Positions 1 through 8,371 of a stretch of DNA of 42,538 nt are shown piece by piece. Source of the stretch: a virus; the IMG/VR virus record IMGVR_UViG_3300005526_000005, positions 1 to 42,538 of that record. One strand, written 5' to 3'. A program made the translations under genes and the position numbers. A model generated the notes under the pieces. That model was given only the letters and a program-made list of their open reading frames with translations, did no database searches and had not been told where the DNA came from. The first letter of the stretch is position 1. Every line of letters starts with the position of its first letter.

Positions 1-100
1 GCGCCGCCGGGAGATGTCTGCGAGTAAGCCTGGAGCTGCTGCATGACCGGGTTGCCGGTCATGTCCCCGCCCATCAATGGCGGAATACCGAGCCGATCGG
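1..100. repeat. 100-bp terminal direct repeat, left copy
   Basis: These 100 bases are identical to 42439-42538. Joining the two copies makes one reading frame run continuously across the junction. The repeat is therefore either the overlap left by assembling a circular molecule or a true terminal redundancy. An exact round length of 100 favours an assembly overlap. Confidence 0.97.
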
Positions 101-866
101 CCGCGGCGATCACCGGGCCACTGACGCCTCTGGCGGCGTTGAGAGCCGTGCCGCCGGCAGACAACAGGCCGCCAGCGCCTACTGCGCCGAGCAACCCGCC
201 GCCGGCGCGCGCCCATGGGTTATTGCTATACTCAGAAGCCAGCTCACCACCAGCACCGGCCGCCGCGCCTTGCGTTGCAATGCGGATTGCGTTCGGCACG
301 CCGCCACCCAGCGCAAGAAACGGCAAGGCACCACCAACGCCTTCGCCGACCGCTGCGGTATATCGCTCGCCCGCATTCTGCGGTTGAAGATCAAGACGAT
401 TGACGCCTCCGAGTTGTTCCCCCAGTGCCACCAAGTTTGGACTGTCCAAGCGGGTCGTCGGGTCTGGCGCCCGGCCGAGCGCGGCGCGGTTGGCTTGCAA
501 GTAATCCGGTAATTGCTCCGGGGCCGCGCCGGGAAAGAGCTTTTGCAGCGATTGCCCTGCCGCACCCGGATAAAATTGTTCCTTCCCGGTCAGGGTTCGC
601 GGCGTCACGGGGTCTTGCAAACCGAGCACGCGCCGGGTTGGGTCGATGACCCACTTGTCTGCTTGGCCTTGCAGGAAGTCCTGCAGATCGCCGATCATGC
701 CGGCAGCACCTAACCCGCCCTTGGCGGCGGCGCTGCCGAAGATCGCCGGGCCGCGATACCAGCCCTGTAATTGCGGCGCGTCTAATTGCGCACCCGCAGG
801 AAGGTCGCGCAGCTTGCCGGCGGGCGCATCGAGCACGGCATCGGCGGGGAGATCGACAAGGGGCAT
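1..866 (-). CDS. Ejection/internal virion-type protein, N-terminal part (continues at 42438-41280)
   Basis: The gene starts at ATG 866, whose A is shared with the TAA of the upstream gene (TAATG). The frame stays open to base 1 and continues, after joining the terminal repeats, from 42438 down to TAA at 41280. That is 2025 nt, 674 aa in total. This part is rich in Ala and Gly and opens with MPLVDLPADAV. It includes a Gly/Ala-rich hydrophobic stretch around residues 175-245 that could insert in a membrane. Position after the M15-domain protein, at the end of the late operon, fits a podoviral ejection (pilot) protein that enters the cell with the DNA. I recognise no catalytic motif. The function is inferred from position and composition. 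Confidence 0.8.
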   Translation of the reverse strand, partial: MPLVDLPADAVLDAPAGKLRDLPAGAQLDAPQLQGWYRGPAIFGSAAAKGGLGAAGMIGDLQDFLQGQADKWVIDPTRRVLGLQDPVTPRTLTGKEQFYPGAAGQSLQKLFPGAAPEQLPDYLQANRAALGRAPDPTTRLDSPNLVALGEQLGGVNRLDLQPQNAGERYTAAVGEGVGGALPFLALGGGVPNAIRIATQGAAAGAGGELASEYSNNPWARAGGGLLGAVGAGGLLSAGGTALNAARGVSGPVIAAADRLGIPPLMGGDMTGNPVMQQLQAYSQTSPGG

Positions 867-3811
867 TACTGCTGAACCTTTCGACTGCCATCTGGCATCT
901 CAAAGACCGGCTTACCCTGGAACGTCCCAACTTGTCTTGCCCCCGGCGGCGCTGCGGGGGACGGTGGGGCTGTGGCTGCCGGCACCTGCTGCCCCGGCGT
1001 TACCCCGCCGGGAACGGTTCCCCCGCGTGTCCTGATCGTCTCGTCGATCGCCGCTCGCTGCTCGTCAGAGAACAGCGGCTTATTGTGGATCGCCATCAGT
1101 TTTTGCGAGAGATCGGGTGCACCGAGATTATCGCGGTAGACCTTGGCAATTTCACTATTGCGATCGATCAGCGCCTTGGTCATCTCGGCCAGCTTGACGC
1201 GTCCGTCGCCGGTCGACATCAAGCCAGGTGAGGCCGCCAGATACCGGGTGACATCACGATCAGAGCTTGTCCCAGGCTCACGTATCGGGCCAATCAACCG
1301 TTGCTGTATTGCGCCTAGTAGTTCCGCGTTGGACATCCGATCGGTTGGGGCAAAGCCAAACCCAGCCAGCACTTTACCCATTGTTGCGCCGCTCTCACCG
1401 GCAATGCCCTCCGGCGTCTGGTAAGCCAAACGCACCACTTCATCGAGAAGCGGCCTCGTCTGCTGACCGGCTATCGCTTGTTGCATGATCGGTTCGGCCG
1501 TCTTCACGTCGAAGGCGATCCGGGCGGCGTTGACGGGATCTGGCTGCGTTTTGGTCCGTGCCCAATCATACCGGGACAGAACCGGCAGATTGCGCATCTG
1601 CTGGTCCTTTGCATATTCGTCGTAAGTTTGGCCTTCAGGCGTACCAACCGGCTGCGGAGAAATTTGCCCGGGCCGCACCGCCTCCCCTGTAGCTTGAGGG
1701 GTTCCAACCTGCTGGTTCTTGCCCAGATTTTCCCGCAGTTCCTTCAGGTACTCGACGACCGGGATCGTTACCGTGTAGTCGCGCCCGTCCGTTCCGCGCA
1801 CGATCTTTGTCGTTGTATCCTGGCTCTTTGCCCCCTCGGCCTTAGCAATCTCTTGATCCAGCACGGTCTTGGCGTAGCCGGGCGCCGAGATGAACTGACC
1901 GGTCTTTTCATCAAAGACCCGGCCCTCGCCGAGCATCTTCAACTGGTTCTTGTATAGCTCTTCCTGCAGGATGTACGGCTGTTGCGCCCCACGCGTCGCG
2001 GCTGCAGCCGGGCCAACGTAAGGCAGTTTCCCGGCTTCGCCGGCTCCGGCTGCTTCTCTCAGATACTCCGGCGATTTGTAATAACTTTCGAGAATGCTCT
2101 TGAACGGATTTCCGAGACCGGCGATCTCGGCGAGCGCATCAGCCTGGGCCGCCTCGGCCGGCGTGAGGTTGAAGCCGGGGATTTTACCCTGCGGCGTCAG
2201 CAGCCCCGGCCCGCCGGGCGCAGCGGGAGCCGCCAGAAGCCCGCCTGGTGCCGGCGCGTATTGCGTCCGCATCATCGGCAATGCCGGCCCACCTCCAGTC
2301 CGCACCACCGTATCCGCCCCCCCCGTCACCGTGCCCGCGGGCGCAGCGGCGACCTGATTGATCAGATCGGCAGGAACCGGCAGTTTCCCACCCTGCTCGT
2401 TGCGGATGGTGGCCTCGATCAGCTTCGCCTTCACGGCCGGATTGCTGACATCGAGCGGCGTGTCGGGATCGACGCCGACCACCTGCGAGGCGCGGCGGAT
2501 CAGGGTCGGTGTATCGTTCTCGCTCGGCGGCGCCCAGGTCGAGACAATCTCCCGGATCGTTGACAGCGGCTTGCCGGTCGTTGCGCCCGAGGCGTAGCGG
2601 TCGAGTTGCCGGGAGATGGCCGAGATCCCTTCCTCGGGCGAGCCGAACGACTGAAAGCCGCCCTGGCTCGGGCCGGCAACGACGCCCGGCCGGCGCAGAC
2701 CGCCGAAATTGTTGTTGGCGAGTTCCCAGGCCGACCCGCTGAGTGGCCCGCCGGTTTGGAGGGCTGCCGTCTGGATCGGCGCACGGCCGCCGCCCGCTCC
2801 CAGCATCTCCAGATGGTTCGCCTCGCCCGGCAGGTTGGCGAGGGTGTAGCCGACGCCGTATTGCGGGCCGTTCTGCCGTACCCAATCCAGCACAGCCGGG
2901 TCGGTGGTGGTGTCAACCGCAGTGCCGGCGGTATGCCGCGAGTTGGTTACGCCTGGATTGACCTCGGCCTGCCGTTCGGGGCTGCGGTATCCGGAGAGGA
3001 CATTGAACTTTTGCAGGATATCCGGCGGCATGCCGGCAAGCATGGCCTCGACCCGGTTGCTCATTTCAGGCGCGACACCGGTGATCGGGGAAGCCCCGCC
3101 CGCGACGGCATTGCCGACAGCATAATTCGCCAGTTGCGGCAACTCGGCCGGCTGCGGCGCCAGCAGCCGGCCGGTTTGATACGGCGCGAGATTCGCACTG
3201 AGAGCGGGTGTCGCTGCTGTTTGCGGTCGTCTTAGAACGCCGCCGGCCGCAAGCCCGCTATCGGCTGCGGGATAGTCGATGCTCGCTCTCGCATCGGGAA
3301 ACTTGGAAGTGCCGCCGTCCCCCGCATCGCTGAGATCCGTAGATTTGATTTCCGGCAGCAGCAGGCCAGGCAACCCGCGCGCTGCACCGCCGGCCGGTGC
3401 GGCCACAGCCCCACCACCCGGAGCGGCAGGCACGGCAAGCGGGCCGCCCGTGCCGACAGCAGCAGGAGTAGAGGCATCACCGCCGCCGGCACGCGCACGG
3501 GAAAGGATCTCCGTAAACAGATCCCGCGCCTTCGCCTTCGATTTCAGATCGGTAACCTGCTGCTGACGCAGCAGCCCCTCAAACAGCGTCTTCACCGCCT
3601 CGTCGTTGCCGGCGCCGTAGGCCCCGAAGCCCTGCCCGAGAATAGCCCCCAGCGGGATCGGGGCGCGTTGCGGCATGGCGAGCTGCCCGAACTTCTCGGC
3701 CATCGCGGCGAGGCTGCGCCCGGCGAGGCCGCTGCGCTGCTGCGGCGACAGCAGCCCGCCGTAGAGATCCTCGTCGGTGGACGTGTTGAAGAAGTCGAGC
3801 AGGCCCGCCAT
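866..3811 (-). CDS. Large virion protein with M15-type peptidase domain and a second wall-hydrolase-like domain
   Basis: This 981-aa protein starts at ATG 3811, preceded by an AAGGAA ribosome site. A longer in-frame extension upstream is Arg/Pro-rich and antisense-like, so I left it out. Residues about 255-340 look like a zinc D-Ala-D-Ala carboxypeptidase of the M15 family: SGYRSPERQ, then SRHTAGTAVD, then a late NHLEM. These supply the usual His/Asp metal ligands. Residues about 355-470 (NNNFGGLR, then SPEEGISAI, then WAPPSEND) resemble a domain seen in other phage structural proteins and may also act on peptidoglycan. The C-terminal half is Gln/Pro-rich and helical. It is probably carried in the virion and opens the cell wall during DNA entry. 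The peptidase call is good; the exact virion role is inferred. Confidence 0.85.
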   Translation of the reverse strand: MAGLLDFFNTSTDEDLYGGLLSPQQRSGLAGRSLAAMAEKFGQLAMPQRAPIPLGAILGQGFGAYGAGNDEAVKTLFEGLLRQQQVTDLKSKAKARDLFTEILSRARAGGGDASTPAAVGTGGPLAVPAAPGGGAVAAPAGGAARGLPGLLLPEIKSTDLSDAGDGGTSKFPDARASIDYPAADSGLAAGGVLRRPQTAATPALSANLAPYQTGRLLAPQPAELPQLANYAVGNAVAGGASPITGVAPEMSNRVEAMLAGMPPDILQKFNVLSGYRSPERQAEVNPGVTNSRHTAGTAVDTTTDPAVLDWVRQNGPQYGVGYTLANLPGEANHLEMLGAGGGRAPIQTAALQTGGPLSGSAWELANNNFGGLRRPGVVAGPSQGGFQSFGSPEEGISAISRQLDRYASGATTGKPLSTIREIVSTWAPPSENDTPTLIRRASQVVGVDPDTPLDVSNPAVKAKLIEATIRNEQGGKLPVPADLINQVAAAPAGTVTGGADTVVRTGGGPALPMMRTQYAPAPGGLLAAPAAPGGPGLLTPQGKIPGFNLTPAEAAQADALAEIAGLGNPFKSILESYYKSPEYLREAAGAGEAGKLPYVGPAAAATRGAQQPYILQEELYKNQLKMLGEGRVFDEKTGQFISAPGYAKTVLDQEIAKAEGAKSQDTTTKIVRGTDGRDYTVTIPVVEYLKELRENLGKNQQVGTPQATGEAVRPGQISPQPVGTPEGQTYDEYAKDQQMRNLPVLSRYDWARTKTQPDPVNAARIAFDVKTAEPIMQQAIAGQQTRPLLDEVVRLAYQTPEGIAGESGATMGKVLAGFGFAPTDRMSNAELLGAIQQRLIGPIREPGTSSDRDVTRYLAASPGLMSTGDGRVKLAEMTKALIDRNSEIAKVYRDNLGAPDLSQKLMAIHNKPLFSDEQRAAIDETIRTRGGTVPGGVTPGQQVPAATAPPSPAAPPGARQVGTFQGKPVFEMPDGSRKVQQ

Positions 3812-3821
3812 GGCAGGTTCC

Positions 3822-4247
3822 TTATTTCTTGTCGCGTGCGCTCGCCGCGTGCGTCTCGTGCGGGGTCGCCGCCCTGGCTGCATCGGCATGCGCCGATGGC
3901 GCGGACGCTGCCGTGGCAGTGGTGCCGGCGGCGGCGGGGATTGCCACCGCATTCGACGGCGGCGCCGCCAATGTGCCGTGCGGGTTGGTCGCGGTCACGG
4001 TGCAGGTGACCGAGGTGCCGGCATCGGCCGCCGCGACCTCGTAGGTGGTGCCGTCGGGACCGACCGTGCCGCCGCCGCTCCAGGCGTAGGCATAGGTCGG
4101 GCTGTCGCTCCAGCTTCCTGGGCTGCAGGTCAAGGTCGAGCCGATTTCACCGTTGCCTGAGACGTAAGGCCCGTCGCCGCGCAGTTCGGGCGGCAGGCGG
4201 CCTTCCAGCTCGTGGACCCGGCTGGCGAGTTCACCGAAATCAGACAT
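3822..4247 (-). CDS. Small virion-type protein with one Ig-like domain
   Basis: This protein has 141 aa. It begins MSDFGELASRVHELEG, a short helix, followed by one Ig-like beta domain with the pattern GSTLTCSPGSW, YAYAW, VTCTVTATNPHGT. The last 45 residues are Ala/His-rich and disordered. It is a paralogue of the next protein upstream (4266-4592), which shares the MSD-helix-Ig layout. Ig-like domains on phage virions commonly give weak attachment to cell-surface sugars. The location among tail genes suggests a decoration or tail accessory protein, but which surface it sits on cannot be told from sequence. Confidence 0.75.
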   Translation of the reverse strand: MSDFGELASRVHELEGRLPPELRGDGPYVSGNGEIGSTLTCSPGSWSDSPTYAYAWSGGGTVGPDGTTYEVAAADAGTSVTCTVTATNPHGTLAAPPSNAVAIPAAAGTTATAASAPSAHADAARAATPHETHAASARDKK

Positions 4248-4265
4248 AATCGTTTCCTCCTTTGG

Positions 4266-4592
4266 TTAAGGTATGGCGATACCGTTGGACGCCGGCGCCG
4301 CGGTGGTGCCGTTGGCATTGGTCGCGCTAACGACGCAGGTAATGGTATTGGCGGCGTCGCCGGCAACGACGGTGTAGGTGTTGACGCTGGTCCCGACATT
4401 GGTGACGCCGCGCTTCCACTGGTAGGCATAGCTGGTGGGCACCCCGAACCAATTGCCCAGCGTGCAATTCAGCACCGAGCCGACCACGGCCGGCGGGGTT
4501 GTCGGGTAAATCGCCGGCACGTCAATGTATTGCGGCGCGATGCGCCCGGCGGCGGTGCGCACCTGCTCGCGCAGCATTCCATAATCGCTCAT
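4266..4592 (-). CDS. Small virion-type protein with one Ig-like domain (paralogue of the downstream gene)
   Basis: This 108-aa protein starts at ATG 4592 after a clear GGAGG ribosome site. A longer in-frame start at 4811 would run back over the membrane-protein gene, so I rejected it. The N-terminus is a short helix (MSDYGMLREQVRTAAG). The rest is one Ig-like domain with VGSVLNCTLGNWF, YAYQWKRG and TITCVVSATNANGT. The two Ig-like genes are adjacent and probably arose by duplication. Confidence 0.75.
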   Translation of the reverse strand: MSDYGMLREQVRTAAGRIAPQYIDVPAIYPTTPPAVVGSVLNCTLGNWFGVPTSYAYQWKRGVTNVGTSVNTYTVVAGDAANTITCVVSATNANGTTAAPASNGIAIP

Positions 4593-4597
4593 TGAAT

Positions 4598-4762
4598 TCA
4601 GCCTCCTCGCAGACCGGGTGCGAACAGAAACAGTGTGATAAGCAGCACGCAGATAAAGGCCAGCCAGTTGCTGGCCCAGACATACGGCGTGATCTGCGGC
4701 ACCGGCAGGATTGAGAGAAACCAAAGGAAGAGGGTCATTATCAGCAAGATTTGGATGATCAT
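4598..4762 (-). CDS. Small two-helix membrane protein (holin candidate)
   Basis: This 54-aa protein starts at ATG 4762 and overlaps the stop of the S74 fibre gene as ATGA, so the two are probably translated together. It has two hydrophobic segments, about residues 2-19 and 29-48, a short polar turn, and a charged LRRG tail. Size and topology fit a class II holin or pinholin, but small membrane proteins of other roles look alike. The endolysin candidate is far away, at 19243-19872, so there is no classical lysis cassette to support the call. Confidence 0.6.
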   Translation of the reverse strand: MIIQILLIMTLFLWFLSILPVPQITPYVWASNWLAFICVLLITLFLFAPGLRGG

Positions 4763-5301
4763 CGCCGCCCCTCCAGAGCCTCAACGCGAGCCGCCAATTC
4801 CTTGCAGGCATTGATCAGCAGATAGTTTGTGTGTGTCGGCGAGAGCGTCATGAAACCATCGACCTCGCCCACCATCTCCGGCACCACCGGCGCTACGTCC
4901 TGCGCCATCAGGCCGAAGCGCGGGTCGGCGCTGCCACGGTACTTGAAACGCACCGGCTTCAGCGCCAGCACGGCCTGCAATCCTTTATCGTACCGCTGCA
5001 CCGAATGCTTCAGCCGCGCATCGCTCATGACAATCCACGAGCCGGACTGGTTGTAGGTGCCTGTGGTATCGAATTTCGCAATATCGAAACCGTCGCGGAT
5101 GGTGCCGCCGGTCAGCTTCAGATAGGTGAAGGGCAACTGAGCCATCGCCGCGGTGATAGTGTCATACCAGCGGCGGATCGCGCCCATCATCGCGCGGGCG
5201 CAGTTATTGACGCTCGCCGGGCTCTGACCCTCCGGCCACCCCGCTGGTGGTGCGGCGGTGTTGTTGTCGTCGACCGGGTCCCAGGTAGAAACTTCAGACA
5301 T
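4759..5301 (-). CDS. Tail fibre protein with C-terminal S74 intramolecular chaperone domain
   Basis: This protein has 180 aa. The N-terminal part (WDPVDDNNTAAPPAGWPEG and following) resembles the virion-attachment region of short fibres. From residue 92 it matches the peptidase S74 self-cleaving chaperone: SDARLK (S93, K98, the Ser-Lys dyad), then FKYRG, FGLMAQDV and a C-terminal helix with ELAARVEALE. Such domains help trimerise a beta-helical fibre and then cut themselves off. The body here is very short, so this may be a small fibre, or a chaperone that folds partner proteins. The 3' end overlaps the small membrane-protein gene by 4 nt. Confidence 0.82.
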   Translation of the reverse strand: MSEVSTWDPVDDNNTAAPPAGWPEGQSPASVNNCARAMMGAIRRWYDTITAAMAQLPFTYLKLTGGTIRDGFDIAKFDTTGTYNQSGSWIVMSDARLKHSVQRYDKGLQAVLALKPVRFKYRGSADPRFGLMAQDVAPVVPEMVGEVDGFMTLSPTHTNYLLINACKELAARVEALEGRR

Positions 5302-5788
5302 CCAGCCACCTCATTGCAATGCGGCGCGCGATGGCGCTGATTGAGCCCAGGATCACCAGCTCGCCGCCGGGCGGGACATGCCTGGCCATCTCGGCGCAGG
5401 CATCGAGTAGCCCGATCGGACTGGCGAACGTCTCGGTGACAACATGCCCGACAGCGTCGCGGGCCTGCACCGCTCGCGCATTGGCGGCCGGCGCTCCACG
5501 GCAGCGTGAGACGACAAGCGCCTTGTCTTCGGGATAGCCGAGGATATCGGCCATGATACGATCGAACGCGGAAGGCTCTTCTGGCGCGCATCTGAACGCA
5601 TTCGCCAGATCCTCGTTGGTCGTCACCAACGTGCCCTCAGACCGGGTTTCGATAAAGGCATTCAGTACCAAGGGTACGAGGTACTTATCTTCGGGCACCA
5701 CAAAGCACGCCAGCTTGGGATGCTGGGGGTCCATTACCGCGGCCAGTTGCGCGCGGATATCGCCAGCGGGTTCAGCTACTGGCTGCAT
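5294..5788 (-). CDS. Hypothetical tail-region protein
   Basis: This 164-aa protein starts at ATG 5788, overlaps the end of the upstream 603-aa protein by 13 nt and runs 8 nt into the fibre gene. No transmembrane segment, signal peptide or known motif is visible. The sequence mixes charged helices with a Gly-rich strand near the C-terminus (PPGGELVILGS). The tight overlaps on both sides support it as a real late gene. I cannot assign a function. Confidence 0.7.
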   Translation of the reverse strand: MQPVAEPAGDIRAQLAAVMDPQHPKLACFVVPEDKYLVPLVLNAFIETRSEGTLVTTNEDLANAFRCAPEEPSAFDRIMADILGYPEDKALVVSRCRGAPAANARAVQARDAVGHVVTETFASPIGLLDACAEMARHVPPGGELVILGSISAIARRIAMRWLDV

Positions 5789-7587
5789 GCGATCTGCTCC
5801 TCACGGTACACGGCGGCCCAATCCTGCGGCGCGACAAACCAGCCGAGCGCGGCACACAGCGGATAAAGGACTGCGGTAACAGCCCGGCCGCGCCACAGCT
5901 TGCGGGCGCCCTTGACCCCGGCACGGGCGGCGATGTCCTCGGCGCGCCAGCGGAAGACAGCCCCGGTGGCGCGCGAAAGCAGGCTGTCGGGCTTGTGGCG
6001 GAGGTGGCGCACCAGCGGGATCGCCCAGATGTAGTAGCCGTTTTTGCCGCGCTCGGGGTAGGCGGCGAAAACCGGCCAACCAGCGAGATAGTGCGCCTTT
6101 TTCATTCGTCCCTGGCGCATCAACTCGGTGCAGACAATCCAAAACCCAGCAGTCGCTGCCGCTGCGGGAATACCCTCCAGTCCGGCCGTTGTTGCCAACT
6201 CCGCGGCCAGTGGCGGGCCACCGGCGGCAATCGAAGCGTCGGCCAGCGAGCCAAACAGCGGCCCCTGGCTGCCGAGCGTGCCACCGGCACCGAACAAGCC
6301 GCCAGTGCCACCCCCGATCCCGAGCTGCTTGCCGAGGTTGAGGGCGCCGCTGCCGGCGCTGAGCGCGCTGGCGACGTCGTTGGTGTAATACGGCGTGGTG
6401 CTGCTGGTGCTGCTGCCGGGCGAGCCGCCGCCGCTGATCGCCTTGAGATAGGCGTTCACCTTATCGTACGGCTCCGACAACAGCGACTGATCAAGCGCGC
6501 GCAAAGCGGTGCCGGCCCCCGCCGTCGCCGTGCCAGGGGCGAACAGCGATTGGATAAAACTCGGGAAATCCCGCAATGCGGCTTCCTGCGTCGTCAAGCC
6601 GGTGCGGAAACCGGTGTCGAGCCCGGCGAGGCCGGTAGTCTGCCCGCGCTGAGTTAGGTCCGCCGCGTTGAGCGCGGTGCGCTCGCCCTGGTCGACGAGG
6701 TTGCCGGCGTATTGGTTGCCGGTGATGCCGGTGCCGTAACCCAAGCGCGCCGCCTCGGCGGCGGCCTGGTTGCCGGTGATGCCGAGACTGAGATCAGCTC
6801 TTCTGCCGGCGGCGGCATTCTGCGCCGCGGCGTCCATTGCCGCTCGCTCGGACTTGTATTGATCGAAGCCGAATTGCTCGGTAGTTTGGCCGAGCTGATT
6901 GCCGAGTGTGGTTTGGGCGTTGCCGTATAACCCCGCCGGTCCCAACTGCGCCCCGCTGCCGTAGCGGCCGCTTTTTGCTGCCGCCGCGTCGATCGACGGC
7001 ATCACCGATGTCTGGAAATTGCGCGTGATCGGATCGAGTATGTTCTGCAACACACTGGCGGAATAGGGATTGGTCCCCAGATACTTGCCGCTCGCCACGT
7101 CCTCCAGTTCCGCCGTGCCGGGACTGCCGCCAATGGCGCGGTTGGCGTAATCGGCAATGGTGCTGCCATATCCTTGGCCGGACGCCGCCGCTTTGTTGCC
7201 GTAATCGGCAATGGTGTTACCGTAGCCGTAAGCGGCGTTGACGGCATTGTTAACAACCCGATCCGAGGTCTGCTGCGGCCCGCTGCCGCCGGCAGCCATC
7301 TGTGCATACCCGCCATAGGCCGGGCTAGTGCCGCCGCCGGTGATCAGGTTGCCATAGGCGTCGTAACTGCGAGCGGTCGGCCACCCTTGGACGTTGCCGG
7401 CGGTATTGGCGATGTCATTGTAGCCGGCCGTCTGGTACGGATTTATCGGCGCCGTGTAGGGTCGGTTCGGATCTTGCGCATAGGGCGTCAGATAATCGGC
7501 CGCGCCCTGGACATACTTCGCCAGCGGGTTGGTCTGCGTCGCCGTGCTCGTCACCGGCGTGCTGCTGGAGCCCTTGCCACCGCTCAT
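5776..7587 (-). CDS. Large Gly/Ala-rich virion protein (internal or ejection type)
   Basis: This 603-aa protein starts at ATG 7587, overlapping the previous stop as ATGA. The N-terminus (MSGGKGSSSTPVTSTATQT) is polar and disordered. Residues about 110-180 contain near-repeats of the type GYGNTIADYGN and GYGSTIADYAN. The middle is a low-complexity Gly/Ala/Gln/Thr region. The last 120 residues are different: a compact Trp/Arg-rich domain beginning WIVCTELMRQG that resembles the C-terminal domain of injection-type proteins in other podoviruses. A role in DNA delivery is inferred. Confidence 0.75.
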   Translation of the reverse strand: MSGGKGSSSTPVTSTATQTNPLAKYVQGAADYLTPYAQDPNRPYTAPINPYQTAGYNDIANTAGNVQGWPTARSYDAYGNLITGGGTSPAYGGYAQMAAGGSGPQQTSDRVVNNAVNAAYGYGNTIADYGNKAAASGQGYGSTIADYANRAIGGSPGTAELEDVASGKYLGTNPYSASVLQNILDPITRNFQTSVMPSIDAAAAKSGRYGSGAQLGPAGLYGNAQTTLGNQLGQTTEQFGFDQYKSERAAMDAAAQNAAAGRRADLSLGITGNQAAAEAARLGYGTGITGNQYAGNLVDQGERTALNAADLTQRGQTTGLAGLDTGFRTGLTTQEAALRDFPSFIQSLFAPGTATAGAGTALRALDQSLLSEPYDKVNAYLKAISGGGSPGSSTSSTTPYYTNDVASALSAGSGALNLGKQLGIGGGTGGLFGAGGTLGSQGPLFGSLADASIAAGGPPLAAELATTAGLEGIPAAAATAGFWIVCTELMRQGRMKKAHYLAGWPVFAAYPERGKNGYYIWAIPLVRHLRHKPDSLLSRATGAVFRWRAEDIAARAGVKGARKLWRGRAVTAVLYPLCAALGWFVAPQDWAAVYREEQIACSQ

Positions 7588-8069
7588 CTGTTGCCTTTCA
7601 GCTCGCGCACCAGGACGACATCGCCGGTACGCCGCGCACCCAGAACCCGCGCCCAGCCGGGCCGCCCCAGTGTCGCCAGGTGGGCGCACCCGGCGTCTTT
7701 GGCGTGCGCGGTCAAGACATCCATGGCATCTTCCAGCCACTCGGGCAGATTGCCGCCACCGAGAAACATCACCTCAAGGACGCGCTTGCGCGGGTACTGC
7801 TTGATCTCGGTGACGATCGCCGCCTGCACCGCGCCCTCGACTTCGCAGACCCAGATGCCGACCTGGCCGCGCATCGACATCTGCAGCAGATCGATCGGCT
7901 CGTAGCAGCCGGTGCGGGTCGTCGCCCGGCGGAGCATCGGCGCGATCTCGTGCCACTTCTCGGCAACTTCCTCGATCGGCGGCAATCGCACCTCGACCCG
8001 CGGCAGGCACAGCTTCACCCGCCGCGCCTCGATCACCGGCTGCGGCTCGTCCCATTCCGTCAAGGTCAT
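7584..8069 (-). CDS. Hypothetical protein, possible GNAT-like fold
   Basis: This 161-aa protein starts at ATG 8069, which overlaps the upstream stop as TGATG. The pattern VGIWVCEVEGAVQAAIVTEI followed by VLEVMFLGGGN and a helix ending in AHAKDAGCAHLA resembles the acetyltransferase-like proteins found next to tail-tube genes in many podoviruses. No acetyl-CoA loop of the canonical Q/RxxGxG/A form is obvious, so it may keep only the fold. A helper or virion role is inferred from synteny. Confidence 0.65.
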   Translation of the reverse strand: MTLTEWDEPQPVIEARRVKLCLPRVEVRLPPIEEVAEKWHEIAPMLRRATTRTGCYEPIDLLQMSMRGQVGIWVCEVEGAVQAAIVTEIKQYPRKRVLEVMFLGGGNLPEWLEDAMDVLTAHAKDAGCAHLATLGRPGWARVLGARRTGDVVLVRELKGNR

Positions 8070-8371
8070 CAGGCGCCGATGACTTTCCAGGCGGTGCCGT
8101 TGTACCAGACGAGCACCTTGTTGGTGCCGCCGCCCGCGACAACGCCGCCCCAGGCCGCGACAGTGCTGTCGCTGACATGAGCCAGCATTCCCGCAGTCGG
8201 CGCGGTCGGCAATGCCGCGAAGGTCGTTGCCGCCAGCGTCGGGCGATTGGCCCATGACGCCAGCCCGTTCAGAGTGCCGGCAATCTCGCGCAGCCATGCG
8301 CCCCAGCCGGTCTGCGGCTGATCGGGCAGAACGGCGGCGACCACCGGTGATCCCGAGCTGTGCGCGGCCAT
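8069..8371 (-). CDS. Small tail-fibre-like protein
   Basis: This 100-aa protein starts at ATG 8371, overlapping the upstream stop as TGATG. A longer open frame upstream is Arg-rich antisense and is rejected. The C-terminal 45 residues (GMLAHVSDSTVAAWGG, then VLVWYNGTAWKVIG) match the short beta repeat seen at the ends of many fibre and spike proteins, where the Trp-containing strand closes the domain. It is probably a minor tail or fibre component. Confidence 0.7.
   Translation of the reverse strand: MAAHSSGSPVVAAVLPDQPQTGWGAWLREIAGTLNGLASWANRPTLAATTFAALPTAPTAGMLAHVSDSTVAAWGGVVAGGGTNKVLVWYNGTAWKVIGA

Noticed and set aside
391-930. 179-codon minus-strand frame
   Set aside because: It lies in another frame of the 674-aa ejection gene, whose frame is continuous through the terminal junction; its composition is Arg-rich.
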